Assembly (NCBI RefSeq): GCF_009765735.1
Contig: NZ_LMUW01000088.1
Location: 1-59,081 of the forward strand
Direction: 5' to 3'
Length of the DNA: 59,081 nucleotides
Source: Xenophilus sp. L33
GTDB lineage: Bacteria > Pseudomonadota > Gammaproteobacteria > Burkholderiales > Burkholderiaceae_C
In this document: in pieces, positions 29,886-38,842 of the stretch
Layout: each line of letters starts with the position of its first letter
How positions within the stretch are numbered: the first letter of the stretch is position 1
Made by a program: the position numbers and the translations under genes
The notes under the pieces: generated by a model
What the model was told of the DNA's origin: nothing
The model's database searches: none
What the model saw: the letters and a program-made list of their open reading frames with translations, nothing else

Positions 29886-30683
29886 ATGCCGCAGACAGCC
29901 AGCCAAACCATCGCCCGGCCGCAAGGCCCGGTCTTCGTCACGCGCAAGGAGGACGCCCGCTGGGTCGACGCCTCGCGGCCCGGCACCCGGCTCGCGCCGG
30001 TCTACGAGGACCGCGGCAGCGGCCGCTTCCTCGGCCTGCTGGGCTTCGACACGCTGGCCTCCTCGGGCCTGCACCAGCACGTCGACGTGGGCTTCAGCTA
30101 CGTGCTGAGCGGCGGCCTCACCGACTACGCGGGCACCACGGTGGCCGGCCAGATGGGCATCAACATGCCGGGCGCGACGCACGACGCGATCGCCTACGTG
30201 CCATCGCTGCTGGCCTCGCGCCTCGACGGACCGGTGCTGTACTGGCCGGAGCCGGCGCGCGAGGACGCGCCGCACCTGCATGCCGGCGGCCGCGACGCGA
30301 AGTTCAGCAACCCGCGCCCCGAGGAAGATCCGACCGACAGCATCACGCTGGATGCGCTGCCGGCCCAGCCGGTGATCGGCGGCGTCACCCGCCGCTTGAT
30401 CTGCGACTACGCCGGCACGGTGCACGACTTTCGCAACTGCGCGCTGAACCTGATCCCCGGCACCCGCGTGCCGCCCTTGCGCACCAGCGCGCCGCTCGAG
30501 ATGTTCATGATCGGCGGCGGCCTGAAGGTCAACCAGCAACTGCTGCTGGCCGGTGGCTTCTGCGTGGTCGAGGCGGGCACGCAGGTCACGCTGTCGAGCG
30601 CCTTCGGCGCGCACCTGATCGCCTGGTCGGAGGCGCCGATCGAATGGCTCGACGGCGAGCGTCCCGACCTGTTCGGCTTCTGA
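29886..30683 (+). CDS. cupin-fold protein, two cupin-like halves
   Basis: A 265-residue soluble protein. The first half has the cupin-like GLHQHVDVGFSYVLSGGLTD, with His and Glu/Asp positions suited to metal, and MGINMPGATHDAIAYVPS. The second half has TRVPPLRTSAPLEMFMIGGG and LLLAGGFCVVEAGTQVTLSS. This looks like the duplicated ChrR/2,4'-dihydroxyacetophenone-dioxygenase-like cupin arrangement, but I cannot name a reaction. ATG 29886 is chosen over an earlier in-frame Met at 29820, whose leader is not family-like. Confidence 0.72.
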   Translation: MPQTASQTIARPQGPVFVTRKEDARWVDASRPGTRLAPVYEDRGSGRFLGLLGFDTLASSGLHQHVDVGFSYVLSGGLTDYAGTTVAGQMGINMPGATHDAIAYVPSLLASRLDGPVLYWPEPAREDAPHLHAGGRDAKFSNPRPEEDPTDSITLDALPAQPVIGGVTRRLICDYAGTVHDFRNCALNLIPGTRVPPLRTSAPLEMFMIGGGLKVNQQLLLAGGFCVVEAGTQVTLSSAFGAHLIAWSEAPIEWLDGERPDLFGF

Positions 30684-30690
30684 CGACGGC

Positions 30691-31047
30691 CTACTTGTAG
30701 ACCGTCGGCGGCACCTTGGCCGGCGCATCGGACGCGCTGGCCTGGCCGGCGATCGACTTGTTCATGCGGTCGGTGGCGCTCGGGCTGCCCATGTCGGTGG
30801 CGCCCTTGCCGGTCATCGGGCCGCCGCGCGGCGTGCCGGTGACGCCGGCGGCGCCGCTGCCGGAACTGCCGCTGGAATTGCCGCCGGGATTGCCGCTGCG
30901 CTCGCCGCCCTGGGCGCCGAGCGCCGCGCTCCCATCCGGCGTCGTCACACCTGCACCGGTGGCGCCGGCGCCGCCGCCCTGCGCGGCCGCGGCGGCCGAG
31001 GCCAGCGCGAAGCACAGCGCCAGCAAGGTTTTGGTCACTCGGTTCAT
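30691..31047 (-). CDS. Gly/Ser-rich small exported protein
   Basis: A 118-residue protein with a Sec signal peptide (MNRVTKTLLALCFALASAAA, cleavage at AAA-Q), then a low-complexity Gly/Ser/Ala/Asn-rich stretch (GNPGGNSSGSSGSGAAG) and a tail SATDRMNKSIAGQASASDAP. Proteins like this are common and unannotated in Burkholderiales. No structure or function can be read. It converges on the cupin gene, with 7 bases between stops. Confidence 0.66.
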   Translation of the reverse strand: MNRVTKTLLALCFALASAAAAAQGGGAGATGAGVTTPDGSAALGAQGGERSGNPGGNSSGSSGSGAAGVTGTPRGGPMTGKGATDMGSPSATDRMNKSIAGQASASDAPAKVPPTVYK

Positions 31048-31169
31048 GGTCGTCCCCGTTCGTTCGACAGGCAACCACTTGAGCGCCGACGCGCGTGCAC
31101 CGGCTGTGCGGGAGCTTCGCGAGCCGCTGTCGGCCTCGCCCTACCGCCGGCCCCGCGAAAGTCGCGTGC

Positions 31170-31955
31170 TCAGCCGCGCTTCGACTTGCCGGCCACGAAG
31201 CCGGCCATGAAGCGCTGCGGCTCGCCGGTGTCGAAGGCGGCTGCGAATTCCTGCACGCCCTGCGTGATCGCGGCATCGAGCGGCGTCTGCTCCCATTCGC
31301 GCAGGAGGCGCTTCTGCTGCCGCAGCGCCTGCGGCCCGTAGCCCGCCAGGCGGCCGGCCAGGCGATCGACTTCCTCGTCGAGCCGGTCCGGCGGCACGAC
31401 GGTGTCGACCAGCCCCCACGACAAGGCCTGCGCGGCGTCGATGTTGTCGCCGGTCAAGAGCAGCCAGCCGGCGCGCGCGCTGCCGATCAGCCGTGGCAGC
31501 AGCGCGGCATGGATGATCGACGGAATGCCGACCTTCACCTCGGGCATGCCGAACTGCGCACGGTTGCCGGCGATGCGCAGGTCGCAGGCGGCCGCCAGTT
31601 CCAGCCCGCCGCCGAGCGCCCAGCCGGGAATGCGCGCGATCACCGGCGAAGGAAACTGCCGCGCCGCTTCGCAGGCCCGGCGCAGCAGGTCGATGAAGAC
31701 GGGCGCGCTCGCGACATCGAGCCGGCTCATCTCCTTGATATCGGCCCCCGCGACGAAGGCGCGGTCGCCGCTGCCGCGCAGCACCACCACCTTGACCTCC
31801 GGCATCGCACGCAGCCGATCGAAGGCCGCGACCAGGTCGTGCAGCACCGGCGTGGAGAGGATGTTGAGCGCGCCGGCATCGCGGATCGCGAGCGTGGCGA
31901 CGCCGCGCGCATCGATGTCGATCGCTGCATGCGCCAACGCGTCGTGGGCGGTCAT
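31170..31955 (-). CDS. enoyl-CoA hydratase/isomerase family protein
   Basis: A 261-residue crotonase-fold enzyme. The CoA and oxyanion motifs are FVAGADIKEMSRLD and IPGWALGGGLELAAACDLRI, followed by AQFGMPEVKVGIPS with the first acidic residue. The segment after it, IIHAALLPRLIG, differs from the PGxGGTQRL of true hydratases, so the reaction (hydratase, isomerase or racemase) is open. ATG 31955 overlaps the TetR stop by 4 bases, so they are one operon, and the TetR protein presumably controls both itself and this enzyme. Confidence 0.88.
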   Translation of the reverse strand: MTAHDALAHAAIDIDARGVATLAIRDAGALNILSTPVLHDLVAAFDRLRAMPEVKVVVLRGSGDRAFVAGADIKEMSRLDVASAPVFIDLLRRACEAARQFPSPVIARIPGWALGGGLELAAACDLRIAGNRAQFGMPEVKVGIPSIIHAALLPRLIGSARAGWLLLTGDNIDAAQALSWGLVDTVVPPDRLDEEVDRLAGRLAGYGPQALRQQKRLLREWEQTPLDAAITQGVQEFAAAFDTGEPQRFMAGFVAGKSKRG

Positions 31956-32557
31956 GGCGCGGTGTGTCCGGGTTCGACGTCCGCGGGCGCCGGAGGCAGT
32001 ACCTTGTCGTCGACGATCGCCAGGATGGTCTCGACCACACGCGCGCGCTGCTTGTCGGTGAAGGGCGAGAGCCCCAGCACTTCCATGAACCAGAGGCCTT
32101 CGGTGGCCGCATGCACCAGCGCCGCGCGGTCGAAGCCCGCGCCTTCGGCGATCTCCGGGAAGCGCTCCTTCCAGTAGCGGCGGATCGGGTCGGCCGATTC
32201 CTTCAGCATCGATCCGGCCGCCAGCATCTTGGTGGTGAACTTGTCGTTGCCCGCCCGGTTGTAGACCGAGGCCAGCACATAGGCCTTGAGCGGACGGCGC
32301 GGCGTGTCGGGCAGGTTCGCAGCCTCGGCCTCGCGCGCCGCCAGCAGCCGGTCGGCGATCACCTCGTTGGCGGCGGTGAGCAGGTCTTCCTTGAACGGGA
32401 AGTGGTAGAGCAGGCCGCCCTTGCTCACGCCGGCGCGCTCGGCCACCGCGTCGAGGGTCAGCGCGGGCGCGCCGACCTCGTTCACCACCGCGAGCGCGGC
32501 GTCCAGGATCTTGTCGCGCGCGCTCGGGCGTCCGCGCTTCTTCGTCGGGGTGTCCAT
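31952..32557 (-). CDS. TetR-family transcriptional regulator
   Basis: A 201-residue repressor. The HTH is TKKRGRPSARDKILDAALAV, LTLDAVAERAGVSKGGLLYH, FPFKEDLLTAA, and the ligand domain follows (TRPS-like helices to KVLPPAP). ATG 32557 is chosen because the in-frame upstream part is not TetR-like. A palindrome at 32604-32631 lies between it and the divergent ABC-transporter operon and is the natural operator. The ligand may be an amino acid or an acyl-CoA, but that is not visible. Confidence 0.93.
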   Translation of the reverse strand: MDTPTKKRGRPSARDKILDAALAVVNEVGAPALTLDAVAERAGVSKGGLLYHFPFKEDLLTAANEVIADRLLAAREAEAANLPDTPRRPLKAYVLASVYNRAGNDKFTTKMLAAGSMLKESADPIRRYWKERFPEIAEGAGFDRAALVHAATEGLWFMEVLGLSPFTDKQRARVVETILAIVDDKVLPPAPADVEPGHTAP

Positions 32558-32603
32558 GTTTCTTGCCTCTCGAAGTCGAACAGGGGTTGTACTGGGCATT
32601 ACT

Positions 32604-32631
32604 TTACCGTACAGTCCAGCCGGTACAGTAA
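32604..32631. promoter_or_regulatory. palindromic TetR operator candidate
   Basis: TTACCGTAC (32604-32612) faces GTACAGTAA (32623-32631); the halves match at 8 of 9 positions with a 10-base spacer. GTACAGT also occurs as a direct repeat (32609 and 32623). It lies 47 bases from the TetR ATG and 30 from the permease GTG, so one bound dimer pair could block both directions. Confidence 0.65.
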
Positions 32632-32660
32632 TTCAGTCCTTCCGAGGAAGCGAGTCGCCG

Positions 32661-33326
32661 GTGAACTTCGATCTGTCCGTTCTCGAACAAGGCCGCGAGG
32701 CATTGCTGGCGGGCTTGCTGCTCACCGTGTCGCTGGCCGCGATCGGCGGCCTGGCCAGCCTGCTGGGCGGCGTCGCGCTCGGCATCGCGCGCATCAAGGC
32801 GCGGGGTATCGTTGCCGCGCTGCTGACCGGCTATGTCGAGCTGATGCGCAACACGCCGCTGCTGGTCACGCTGTATCTCGTGTATTTCGGCCTGCCGATG
32901 GTGGGGCTGGCGCTGCCGACCTTCGGCTGCGTGGTGCTGGTGCTCGTGATGCAGCACAGCGTGTTCGTCGCCGAGATCCTGCGCGGCGGCTTCCTCTCGG
33001 TGCCGCTGTCGCAGGTCGAGGCCGGACGGGCGATGGGCATGCGGCCCTTCGCGATCTTCCGCATCGTCCAGTTCCCGCAGGCCTGGACCGCGTCGGTGCC
33101 GTCGCTGATCGGCGCGCTGATCCTGCTGATCCACGACACCTCGCTCGGCGCTGCGATCTCGCTGGTCGACCTCACGATGGCGGCCAACGTCATCTCGCAG
33201 CGCACCGCATCGAGCTTCGAGCCCTTCGTGGCGATCGCGGTGCTCTATTCGATGCTGTCGTGGATGCTGAGCCGCATCGGCGGCCACTTCGAGCGCCGCA
33301 GCCGCATCGCCCGGCAGGAAGCATGA
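32661..33326 (+). CDS. polar amino-acid ABC transporter permease (HisM/GlnP type)
   Basis: A 221-residue inner-membrane permease with about five helices. The first helix region is GREALLAGLLLTVSLAAIGG, the MRNTPLLVTLYLVYFGLP motif is typical for HisMQ/GlnP permeases, and the EAA loop is SQVEAGRAMGMRPFAIFRIV. The start is GTG 32661 with GAGGAAG upstream. The coding frame runs on upstream without family-like sequence. It ends with an ATGA overlap on the second permease. Confidence 0.92.
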   Translation: MNFDLSVLEQGREALLAGLLLTVSLAAIGGLASLLGGVALGIARIKARGIVAALLTGYVELMRNTPLLVTLYLVYFGLPMVGLALPTFGCVVLVLVMQHSVFVAEILRGGFLSVPLSQVEAGRAMGMRPFAIFRIVQFPQAWTASVPSLIGALILLIHDTSLGAAISLVDLTMAANVISQRTASSFEPFVAIAVLYSMLSWMLSRIGGHFERRSRIARQEA

Positions 33327-33982
33327 TGCCCATCGAACTGCTCGCCAAGGCCTCGCCGCTGCTCCTGCAGGCGCTCGGCCAGACCCTGCTGCTGGCGCTG
33401 GTGACGATCTGCATCGCGCTGCCGCTCGGCTTCCTGATCGCGGAAGTGGGCCTGCTCGGCGGCCGCGCGGCCGCGTTCGCGGTGCGCTGCCTGGTGGAGG
33501 CGGTGCGCGGCGTGCCGCTGCTGGTCTTCGTCTTCCTCACCTACTACCTGCTGCCGAAGATCGGCGTGCACATCGAGACCTTCCTGGCCGGCTGCATCGC
33601 GCTGGCGCTCTTCTTCTCGATGTTCGTGGCCGAGATCTTCCGCGGTGCCTTCGACACCATCCCCAAGGTGCAGAGCGAAGCCGGCGCGGCGCTCGGCATG
33701 CGCCGCTGGAAGATCCAGGTCGTCGTGCTGCTGCCGCAGGCGCTGCGGATCGCGCTGCCCGCGCTCATGAACCTGGCCGCGATCGTGATCAAGGCCACCT
33801 CGGTGGTGTCGATCATCGGCGTCTGGGAGCTGACCCTCGCCACCAACGAACTGGTGATGCGCACGCTGGCGCCCTTCACCTTCTTCCTCGCCGCGATGGC
33901 GATGTACTTCGTGCTCTGCTACGGCACGGTCTGCGGCGCGGGCTGGCTGGCGCGCCGCCTCGGCCGTTCGCAACGCGCCTGA
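33323..33982 (+). CDS. polar amino-acid ABC transporter permease, second subunit
   Basis: A 219-residue permease that should pair with the previous one. The signature VEAVRGVPLLVFVFLTYYLL and the EAA loop SEAGAALGMRRWKIQVVVLL are present, with about five helices. The start ATG 33323 overlaps the first permease stop (ATGATG); the second ATG at 33326 is equally possible. The next gene, the ATPase, begins 28 bases after its stop. Confidence 0.92.
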   Translation: MMPIELLAKASPLLLQALGQTLLLALVTICIALPLGFLIAEVGLLGGRAAAFAVRCLVEAVRGVPLLVFVFLTYYLLPKIGVHIETFLAGCIALALFFSMFVAEIFRGAFDTIPKVQSEAGAALGMRRWKIQVVVLLPQALRIALPALMNLAAIVIKATSVVSIIGVWELTLATNELVMRTLAPFTFFLAAMAMYFVLCYGTVCGAGWLARRLGRSQRA

Positions 33983-34010
33983 TCCCCCAAGGGAATATCA
34001 AGGACCCTCG

Positions 34011-34796
34011 ATGATCTCCGTTCGAAACCTGTCCAAGTCCTTCGGCCCCAACCGGGTGCTGAAGGACCTTTCCTTCGACGTGCCGCAAGGCAGGACCGCG
34101 GTGCTGCTCGGCCGCAGCGGCTCCGGCAAGAGCACCATGCTGCGCTGCCTCAACCTCCTGGAGCACTGGGACGGCGGCGAGATCGAGATCGGCGGCGCGC
34201 CGCTCGGGCGCAGCCGCAAGCCCGACGGCCAGTGGAGGCCCTGGAACAGCCGCGAGGAGGCCGAGGCCCGCCAGCGCATCGGCATGGTGTTCCAGCAGTT
34301 CAACCTGTTCCCGCACATGACCGTGCTGCAGAACGTGATGTGCGGGCCGGTGCGCATCCTCGGCGAGGACGCGGCGAAGGCACGGCCGGCGGCGCTGGCG
34401 CTGCTCGAGCAGGTCGGGCTGGCGGCCAAGCAGGACGCCTACCCCGCCTTCCTGTCCGGCGGCCAGCAGCAGCGCGTGGCGATCGCCCGGGCGCTCGCGA
34501 TGCGGCCGCAGGTGCTGCTGCTCGACGAGATCACGTCGGCGCTCGACCCCGAGCTGGTCGGCGAGGTGCTCGAGGTGGTGCGCGACCTCAAGCGCAGCGG
34601 CCTCACCATGGTCTGCGTCACCCACGAGATCCACTTCGCGCAGGACGTGGCCGACCACGTGATCTTCATGGAGGACGGCCAGGTGGTCGAGGAAGGGCCG
34701 CCCGACACGATCCTGGTCGAGCCCGCCACCGAGCGCCTTCGCAAGTTCCTCACCCGTTTCCACGCCCGCGGCGGCCGCGAGAAGGCAGCCGCCTGA
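34011..34796 (+). CDS. polar amino-acid ABC transporter ATP-binding protein
   Basis: A 261-residue GlnQ/HisP-type ATPase. Walker A is LLGRSGSGKSTMLRC, the Q-loop MVFQQFNLFPHMTV, signature LSGGQQQRVAIARALA, Walker B QVLLLDEITSALDPE, and the switch His is in CVTHEIHFAQDVAD. It energises import through the two permeases encoded upstream. It belongs to the operon starting at 32661, with a 37-base gap to the binding protein. Confidence 0.95.
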   Translation: MISVRNLSKSFGPNRVLKDLSFDVPQGRTAVLLGRSGSGKSTMLRCLNLLEHWDGGEIEIGGAPLGRSRKPDGQWRPWNSREEAEARQRIGMVFQQFNLFPHMTVLQNVMCGPVRILGEDAAKARPAALALLEQVGLAAKQDAYPAFLSGGQQQRVAIARALAMRPQVLLLDEITSALDPELVGEVLEVVRDLKRSGLTMVCVTHEIHFAQDVADHVIFMEDGQVVEEGPPDTILVEPATERLRKFLTRFHARGGREKAAA

Positions 34797-34833
34797 TCTG
34801 TCCGCCTTCTTCTCCACTCTTCCAAGGTTCACC

Positions 34834-35670
34834 ATGACATTCAAATCCATCGGCAGATGGCTGGCACTCGCCTGCGCGCTGCTCGGCCTCGGCATGCCCT
34901 TCCTGGCCCACGCGGACAAGCTGCAGGACGTCCTCAAGCGCGGCTACCTGATCGTCGGCACCACCAGCTCGACGCCGCCCTTCGGCTTCAAGGACGAGAA
35001 GGGCGAGCTGCAGGGCTTCGACATCGACATGAGCCGGCTGATCGCGCAGGCGCTCTTCGGCGATCCGACCAAGGTCAAGTTCGAGCTGCTGAGCAACGAG
35101 GCGCGCTGGCCCGCGCTGCAGAACGACCAGGTCGACATGGTGGCGCAGTTCGCGACCATCACGCCGCAGCGGCTGGTGCGCGTGGGCTTCACGCCGCGCT
35201 ACTTCGACACCGGCATGACGGTGGCGGTGCCCAAGGATTCGAAGATCAAGACGCTGGCCGAGCTCAACGACCCGGCCATCACGATCGCCACCCTGACCGT
35301 GCCCGAGCAGATCGACCTGATCAAGCGCATGGCGCCCAAGGCGCAGCTGGTGAGCTTCGCGACGGTCGACCAGCAATCGCTGGCGATGCGCTCCGGCCGG
35401 GCGCAGGCCTTCCTGGTCGATCTGCCGATCGGCATGTGGTACGCGGCCACCAACCCGGACATCAAGGTGGTGCCCGACGTCTACGGCGGCTTCCAGAACT
35501 ACGGCATCGCCTACAAGCTGGGCGAGCTGAGCTGGAAGCAGTTCCTCGACGGCTTCGTGACCGACCTCACCACCGGCTATTCCTACGTGGCCTACACCGG
35601 CCTCTACAAGAAGTACTTCAAGGTCAACCCGCCGCCGCAGCGCGACTACAAGATCATGGGCGGCAACTGA
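34834..35670 (+). CDS. periplasmic amino-acid-binding protein of the ABC transporter
   Basis: A 278-residue solute-binding protein (family 3). It has a Sec signal peptide (MTFKSIGRWLALACALLGLG, cleavage near HADK) and the SBP3 pattern LIVGTTSSTPPFGFKDEKGE, LQGFDIDMSRLIAQALFG, VDMVAQFATITPQRLVRVGF. Ligand is unknown. The enzyme downstream suggests D-threonine or another D-3-hydroxy amino acid. Its stop shares a base with the next start (TGATG). Confidence 0.92.
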   Translation: MTFKSIGRWLALACALLGLGMPFLAHADKLQDVLKRGYLIVGTTSSTPPFGFKDEKGELQGFDIDMSRLIAQALFGDPTKVKFELLSNEARWPALQNDQVDMVAQFATITPQRLVRVGFTPRYFDTGMTVAVPKDSKIKTLAELNDPAITIATLTVPEQIDLIKRMAPKAQLVSFATVDQQSLAMRSGRAQAFLVDLPIGMWYAATNPDIKVVPDVYGGFQNYGIAYKLGELSWKQFLDGFVTDLTTGYSYVAYTGLYKKYFKVNPPPQRDYKIMGGN

Positions 35671-36803
35671 TGACCGGCCGCCACGAGCCGGCGCGCATCG
35701 GCGACCGGGTCGAGGACATCGACACGCCCGCGCTGCTGCTCGACCTCGACGCCTTCGAGCGCAACCTGCAAAGGATGGCGACCTATGCGGCCTCGGTGCC
35801 GGTGCGCCTCAGGCCCCATGCGAAGACCCACCGCTCGGCGGCGATCGCACAGGCGCAGATCGCGCTCGGCGGCGTCGGCCAGTGCTGCCAGAAGGTCGGC
35901 GAGGCCGAAGCGCTGGTACGCGCCGGCGTGCGCGACGTGCTGGTGAGCAACGAGGTCGTCGACCTCCGCAAGCTGCGCCGCCTGGCCGTGCTGGCCAAGG
36001 AGGCGACGGTCTCGCTGTGCTTCGACGCGGCCGAATCGGTCGACGCCGCGGGCCAGGCGGCCTGCGAGGCCGGCGTCGAATTCGGCGCGCTGGTCGAGAT
36101 CGACCTCGGCATGTGGCGTTGCGGCGTGGCGCCCGGCGAAGCGGCGGCGGCGCTCGCGCAGCGCATCGACGCGACGGCGGGCCTGCGATTCCTCGGCCTG
36201 CAGGCCTACGAAGGCAAGGCCCAGCACCTGCAGAGCCACGCGGAGCGGGTCGATGCGATCGAAGCCGCGGCCGACGCGGTGCGCGCCAGCGTCGCGGCCA
36301 TCGAGCGTGCGGGCCTCCGCTGCCGGGTGATCGGCGGCGGCGGTACCGGCACCTACCGGCTCGAAGGCGGCTCCAGCCTCTGGACCGAGCTGCAGTGCGG
36401 CTCCTACGTCTTCATGGACGGCGAATATGCGGCGCTCAGCGACATCGACGGCCGACCGTATGCCGACTTCGAGCAGAGCCTCTTCGTGCTCTCGTCGGTG
36501 ATGAGCATGGCCGGCGCGGGCCACGTGGTCGTCGACGCCGGCCTCAAGGCCTACACGCTGGAAAAGGGCTTCCCCACGGTGCACGGCCGGCCGGACCTGC
36601 GGCTGGTCGCCGCCTCCGACGAGCACGGCACGCTGGCGTTGCTGGCACCGGATGCACGCGACACGCTGGCGCTCGGCAGCAAGCTCCGGCTGGTGCCGTC
36701 GCATTGCGATCCGACGGTCAACCTCTACGGCAGCTACGTCTGCGTGCGCGACGGCCGGGTCGAGGCGCTCTGGCCGATCTTCGAGCGCGGTGCCAGCAGT
36801 TGA
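35670..36803 (+). CDS. PLP-dependent D-threonine aldolase / D-serine-dehydratase-like enzyme
   Basis: A 377-residue fold-type III enzyme. The PLP Lys is K52 (RPHAKTHRSAAIA), the divalent-metal pair is H345 and D347 (PSHCDPTVNLYG), and YEGKAQHLQSHAERV and GGGGTGTYRLEGG are the family's phosphate-side motifs. D-threonine aldolases split D-3-hydroxy amino acids to glycine plus aldehyde; the related DSD1 group dehydrates D-serine. The metal pair fits either. It is the last step of the operon begun by the importer, with TGATG coupling to the binding protein. Confidence 0.88.
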   Translation: MTGRHEPARIGDRVEDIDTPALLLDLDAFERNLQRMATYAASVPVRLRPHAKTHRSAAIAQAQIALGGVGQCCQKVGEAEALVRAGVRDVLVSNEVVDLRKLRRLAVLAKEATVSLCFDAAESVDAAGQAACEAGVEFGALVEIDLGMWRCGVAPGEAAAALAQRIDATAGLRFLGLQAYEGKAQHLQSHAERVDAIEAAADAVRASVAAIERAGLRCRVIGGGGTGTYRLEGGSSLWTELQCGSYVFMDGEYAALSDIDGRPYADFEQSLFVLSSVMSMAGAGHVVVDAGLKAYTLEKGFPTVHGRPDLRLVAASDEHGTLALLAPDARDTLALGSKLRLVPSHCDPTVNLYGSYVCVRDGRVEALWPIFERGASS

Positions 36804-36831
36804 ACCATTCATCGATCCACAAGGACAACTC

Positions 36832-37614
36832 ATGATCAATCGACGCATGTTTTCCGCGAGCCTTGCCGGCGCCGCGGCCTCGCTCGTGACGGCGGCTTCG
36901 CACGCGCAGTCGCCGCAACCGGCGCCACGCCCCGCCGTCGGTGCCCGCAACGTGGTGCTGGTGCACGGCGCCTATGCCGACGGCTCCTGCTGGACCGAGG
37001 TCATCGCCCGCCTGCAGGCCGCGGGCCTGAGGCCGACGGCGGTGCAGAACCCGCTGACCTCGCTGGCCGACGACGTCGAGGCGACCCGCCGCATCCTGGC
37101 GCTGCAGGACGGCCCGACGGTGCTGGTCGGCCACTCGTGGGCCGGCATGGTGATCAGCGAGGCCGGCGTCGATCCGAAGGTGTCGGCACTGGTCTACGTC
37201 TCGGCCCGCGCGCCGGATGCCGGCGAGGACTTCGCGGCGCTGGCCGCGAAGTTCCCCAAGCCGCCGGCCAGCAACGGCCTGGTCACCTCGGGCGGCTTCG
37301 CGCAGTTGAGCGAGGAAGCCTTCCTGCGCGATTTCGCCGGCGACATCGATCCGGTGAAGGCGCGGGTGCTGTACGCGGTGCAGGGCCGCGTCGCCTCCAC
37401 GCTCTTCGGCGGCCGCACCACCGTCGCGGCCTGGCGCAGCAAGCCCAGCTGGTATCAGGTGTCGACCGAGGACCGCACCATCGACCCCGACCTCGAACGC
37501 TTCCTGGCCAGGCGCATGGGCGCGAAGACGATCGAGCTGCCGTCCAGCCACCTGGGACTGATCTCGCACCCGGACGAGATCACGGCCCTGATCCTGGACG
37601 CCGCCAGGGCCTGA
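36832..37614 (+). CDS. exported alpha/beta hydrolase
   Basis: A 260-residue hydrolase. The N-terminus MINRRMFSASLAGAAASLVT carries a twin-arginine-like RRMFS, then cleavage near HAQ. The alpha/beta core starts RNVVLVHGAYADGSCWTEVI; the nucleophile elbow is LVGHSWAGMVIS and the final His is near SSHLGLISHPDEI. This is the haloperoxidase/EstC-like branch often annotated as alpha/beta hydrolase or esterase. It follows the aldolase by 28 bases and may be in the same transcript. Substrate unknown. Confidence 0.88.
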   Translation: MINRRMFSASLAGAAASLVTAASHAQSPQPAPRPAVGARNVVLVHGAYADGSCWTEVIARLQAAGLRPTAVQNPLTSLADDVEATRRILALQDGPTVLVGHSWAGMVISEAGVDPKVSALVYVSARAPDAGEDFAALAAKFPKPPASNGLVTSGGFAQLSEEAFLRDFAGDIDPVKARVLYAVQGRVASTLFGGRTTVAAWRSKPSWYQVSTEDRTIDPDLERFLARRMGAKTIELPSSHLGLISHPDEITALILDAARA

Positions 37615-37678
37615 GGGCGACGAAAGCGCGACGCCGCCGCGCGCAGAATGCGCCTCAACGAACGAAGAGGAGCACTCC

Positions 37679-38815
37679 ATGGCCGGCGAACGTCCGGATG
37701 CGATCGTCATCGGCGCCGGCCCCGCCGGCCTGGCTTGCGCCGCCATGCTGGGCCAGCGCGGCCTCGCGGTGAGCTTGCTGGAGAAGGCCGCCACCGTCGG
37801 TTCGGTCTGGCGCCGCCACTACGCGCGGCTGCACCTGCACACCGACCGCGGCCATTCCGGCCTGCCGGGCTTGCCGATGCCGCGCAGCTTCCCGCGCTAT
37901 CCGTCGCGCGCGCAGGTGGTCGAGTACCTCGAGAGCTACGCCGCGCATTTCCGGCTGCAACCGCGCTTCGGCTGCACGGTGCGCACGGTCGAACGCGAAG
38001 GCGGCGGCTGGCGCGTGGCGACCGGCACCGACGAACTGCATGCGCCGGTGGTGGTGGTCGCCACCGGCTGGGCCGACTTCCCGCACCGCCCGACCTGGCC
38101 GGGACTCGACGACTTTGCCGGCCCGGTGCTGCACAGCGGCGACTACCGCGATCCGGCGCCCTACGCCGGCCGGCGCGTGCTGGTGGTCGGCTTCGGCAAC
38201 TCGGGCGCCGAGATCGCGCTCGACCTGGCCGAGGCCGGCGTGGCCACGACGCTGTCGGTGCGCGGCCCGGTGCGGATCCTGCCGCGCGAGCTGCTCGGCC
38301 TGCCGATCCTGAGCTGGGCGATCGCCGAGTCGTGGCTGCCGCCCGGCCTGGCCGACTTCCTCAACGCGCCGGCGATCCGGCTGGCGGTCGGCCCGCTCGG
38401 CGGGCTCGGCTTGCCGATCGCGAAAAAAGGTGCGCTGCGCATGATCCGGGAAGACCGCCGGGTGCCGCTGCTCGACATCGGCACGCTGGCGCGGATCCGC
38501 GACGGCACGATCCGGGTGCGCGGCGACGTCGCGCGCTTCGACGCCGGCAGCGCGACCTTCGCCGATGGCCGCCAGGAGCCCTTCGACGCGCTGATCCTCG
38601 CGACCGGCTTTCGCAGCGACCTGCGCACGCTGCTGCCGGGTGCGCACGGCGTGCTCGACCGCCACGGCGTGCCGCTCGCGACCGGCACGTTGACGGCCGA
38701 GCCCGGCCTCTTCTTCTGCGGCCAGATCCCGTCGGCGACCGGCCAGTTGCGCGAGATCGGCATCGAGGCACGGCGCATCGCGAAAGCGGCGACACTCCCG
38801 CAGCCGAAAAGCTAA
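37679..38815 (+). CDS. flavin-containing monooxygenase-like FAD/NAD(P) oxidoreductase
   Basis: A 378-residue two-dinucleotide-fold enzyme. The FAD Rossmann motif is [19 protein letters not shown] near residue 10, the NAD(P)H motif [19 protein letters not shown] at about 164-182, and [10 protein letters not shown] near the end matches the late ATG motif. The FMO/YUCCA-type signature is only partial. Such enzymes oxygenate sulphur, nitrogen or ketone groups. It sits between the exported hydrolase and the patatin, on the same strand with gaps of 64 and 27 bases. Confidence 0.88.
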   Translation: MAGERPDAIVIGAGPAGLACAAMLGQRGLAVSLLEKAATVGSVWRRHYARLHLHTDRGHSGLPGLPMPRSFPRYPSRAQVVEYLESYAAHFRLQPRFGCTVRTVEREGGGWRVATGTDELHAPVVVVATGWADFPHRPTWPGLDDFAGPVLHSGDYRDPAPYAGRRVLVVGFGNSGAEIALDLAEAGVATTLSVRGPVRILPRELLGLPILSWAIAESWLPPGLADFLNAPAIRLAVGPLGGLGLPIAKKGALRMIREDRRVPLLDIGTLARIRDGTIRVRGDVARFDAGSATFADGRQEPFDALILATGFRSDLRTLLPGAHGVLDRHGVPLATGTLTAEPGLFFCGQIPSATGQLREIGIEARRIAKAATLPQPKS

Positions 38816-38842
38816 GCCATCCACCCATTGGGAGGTTCGATC

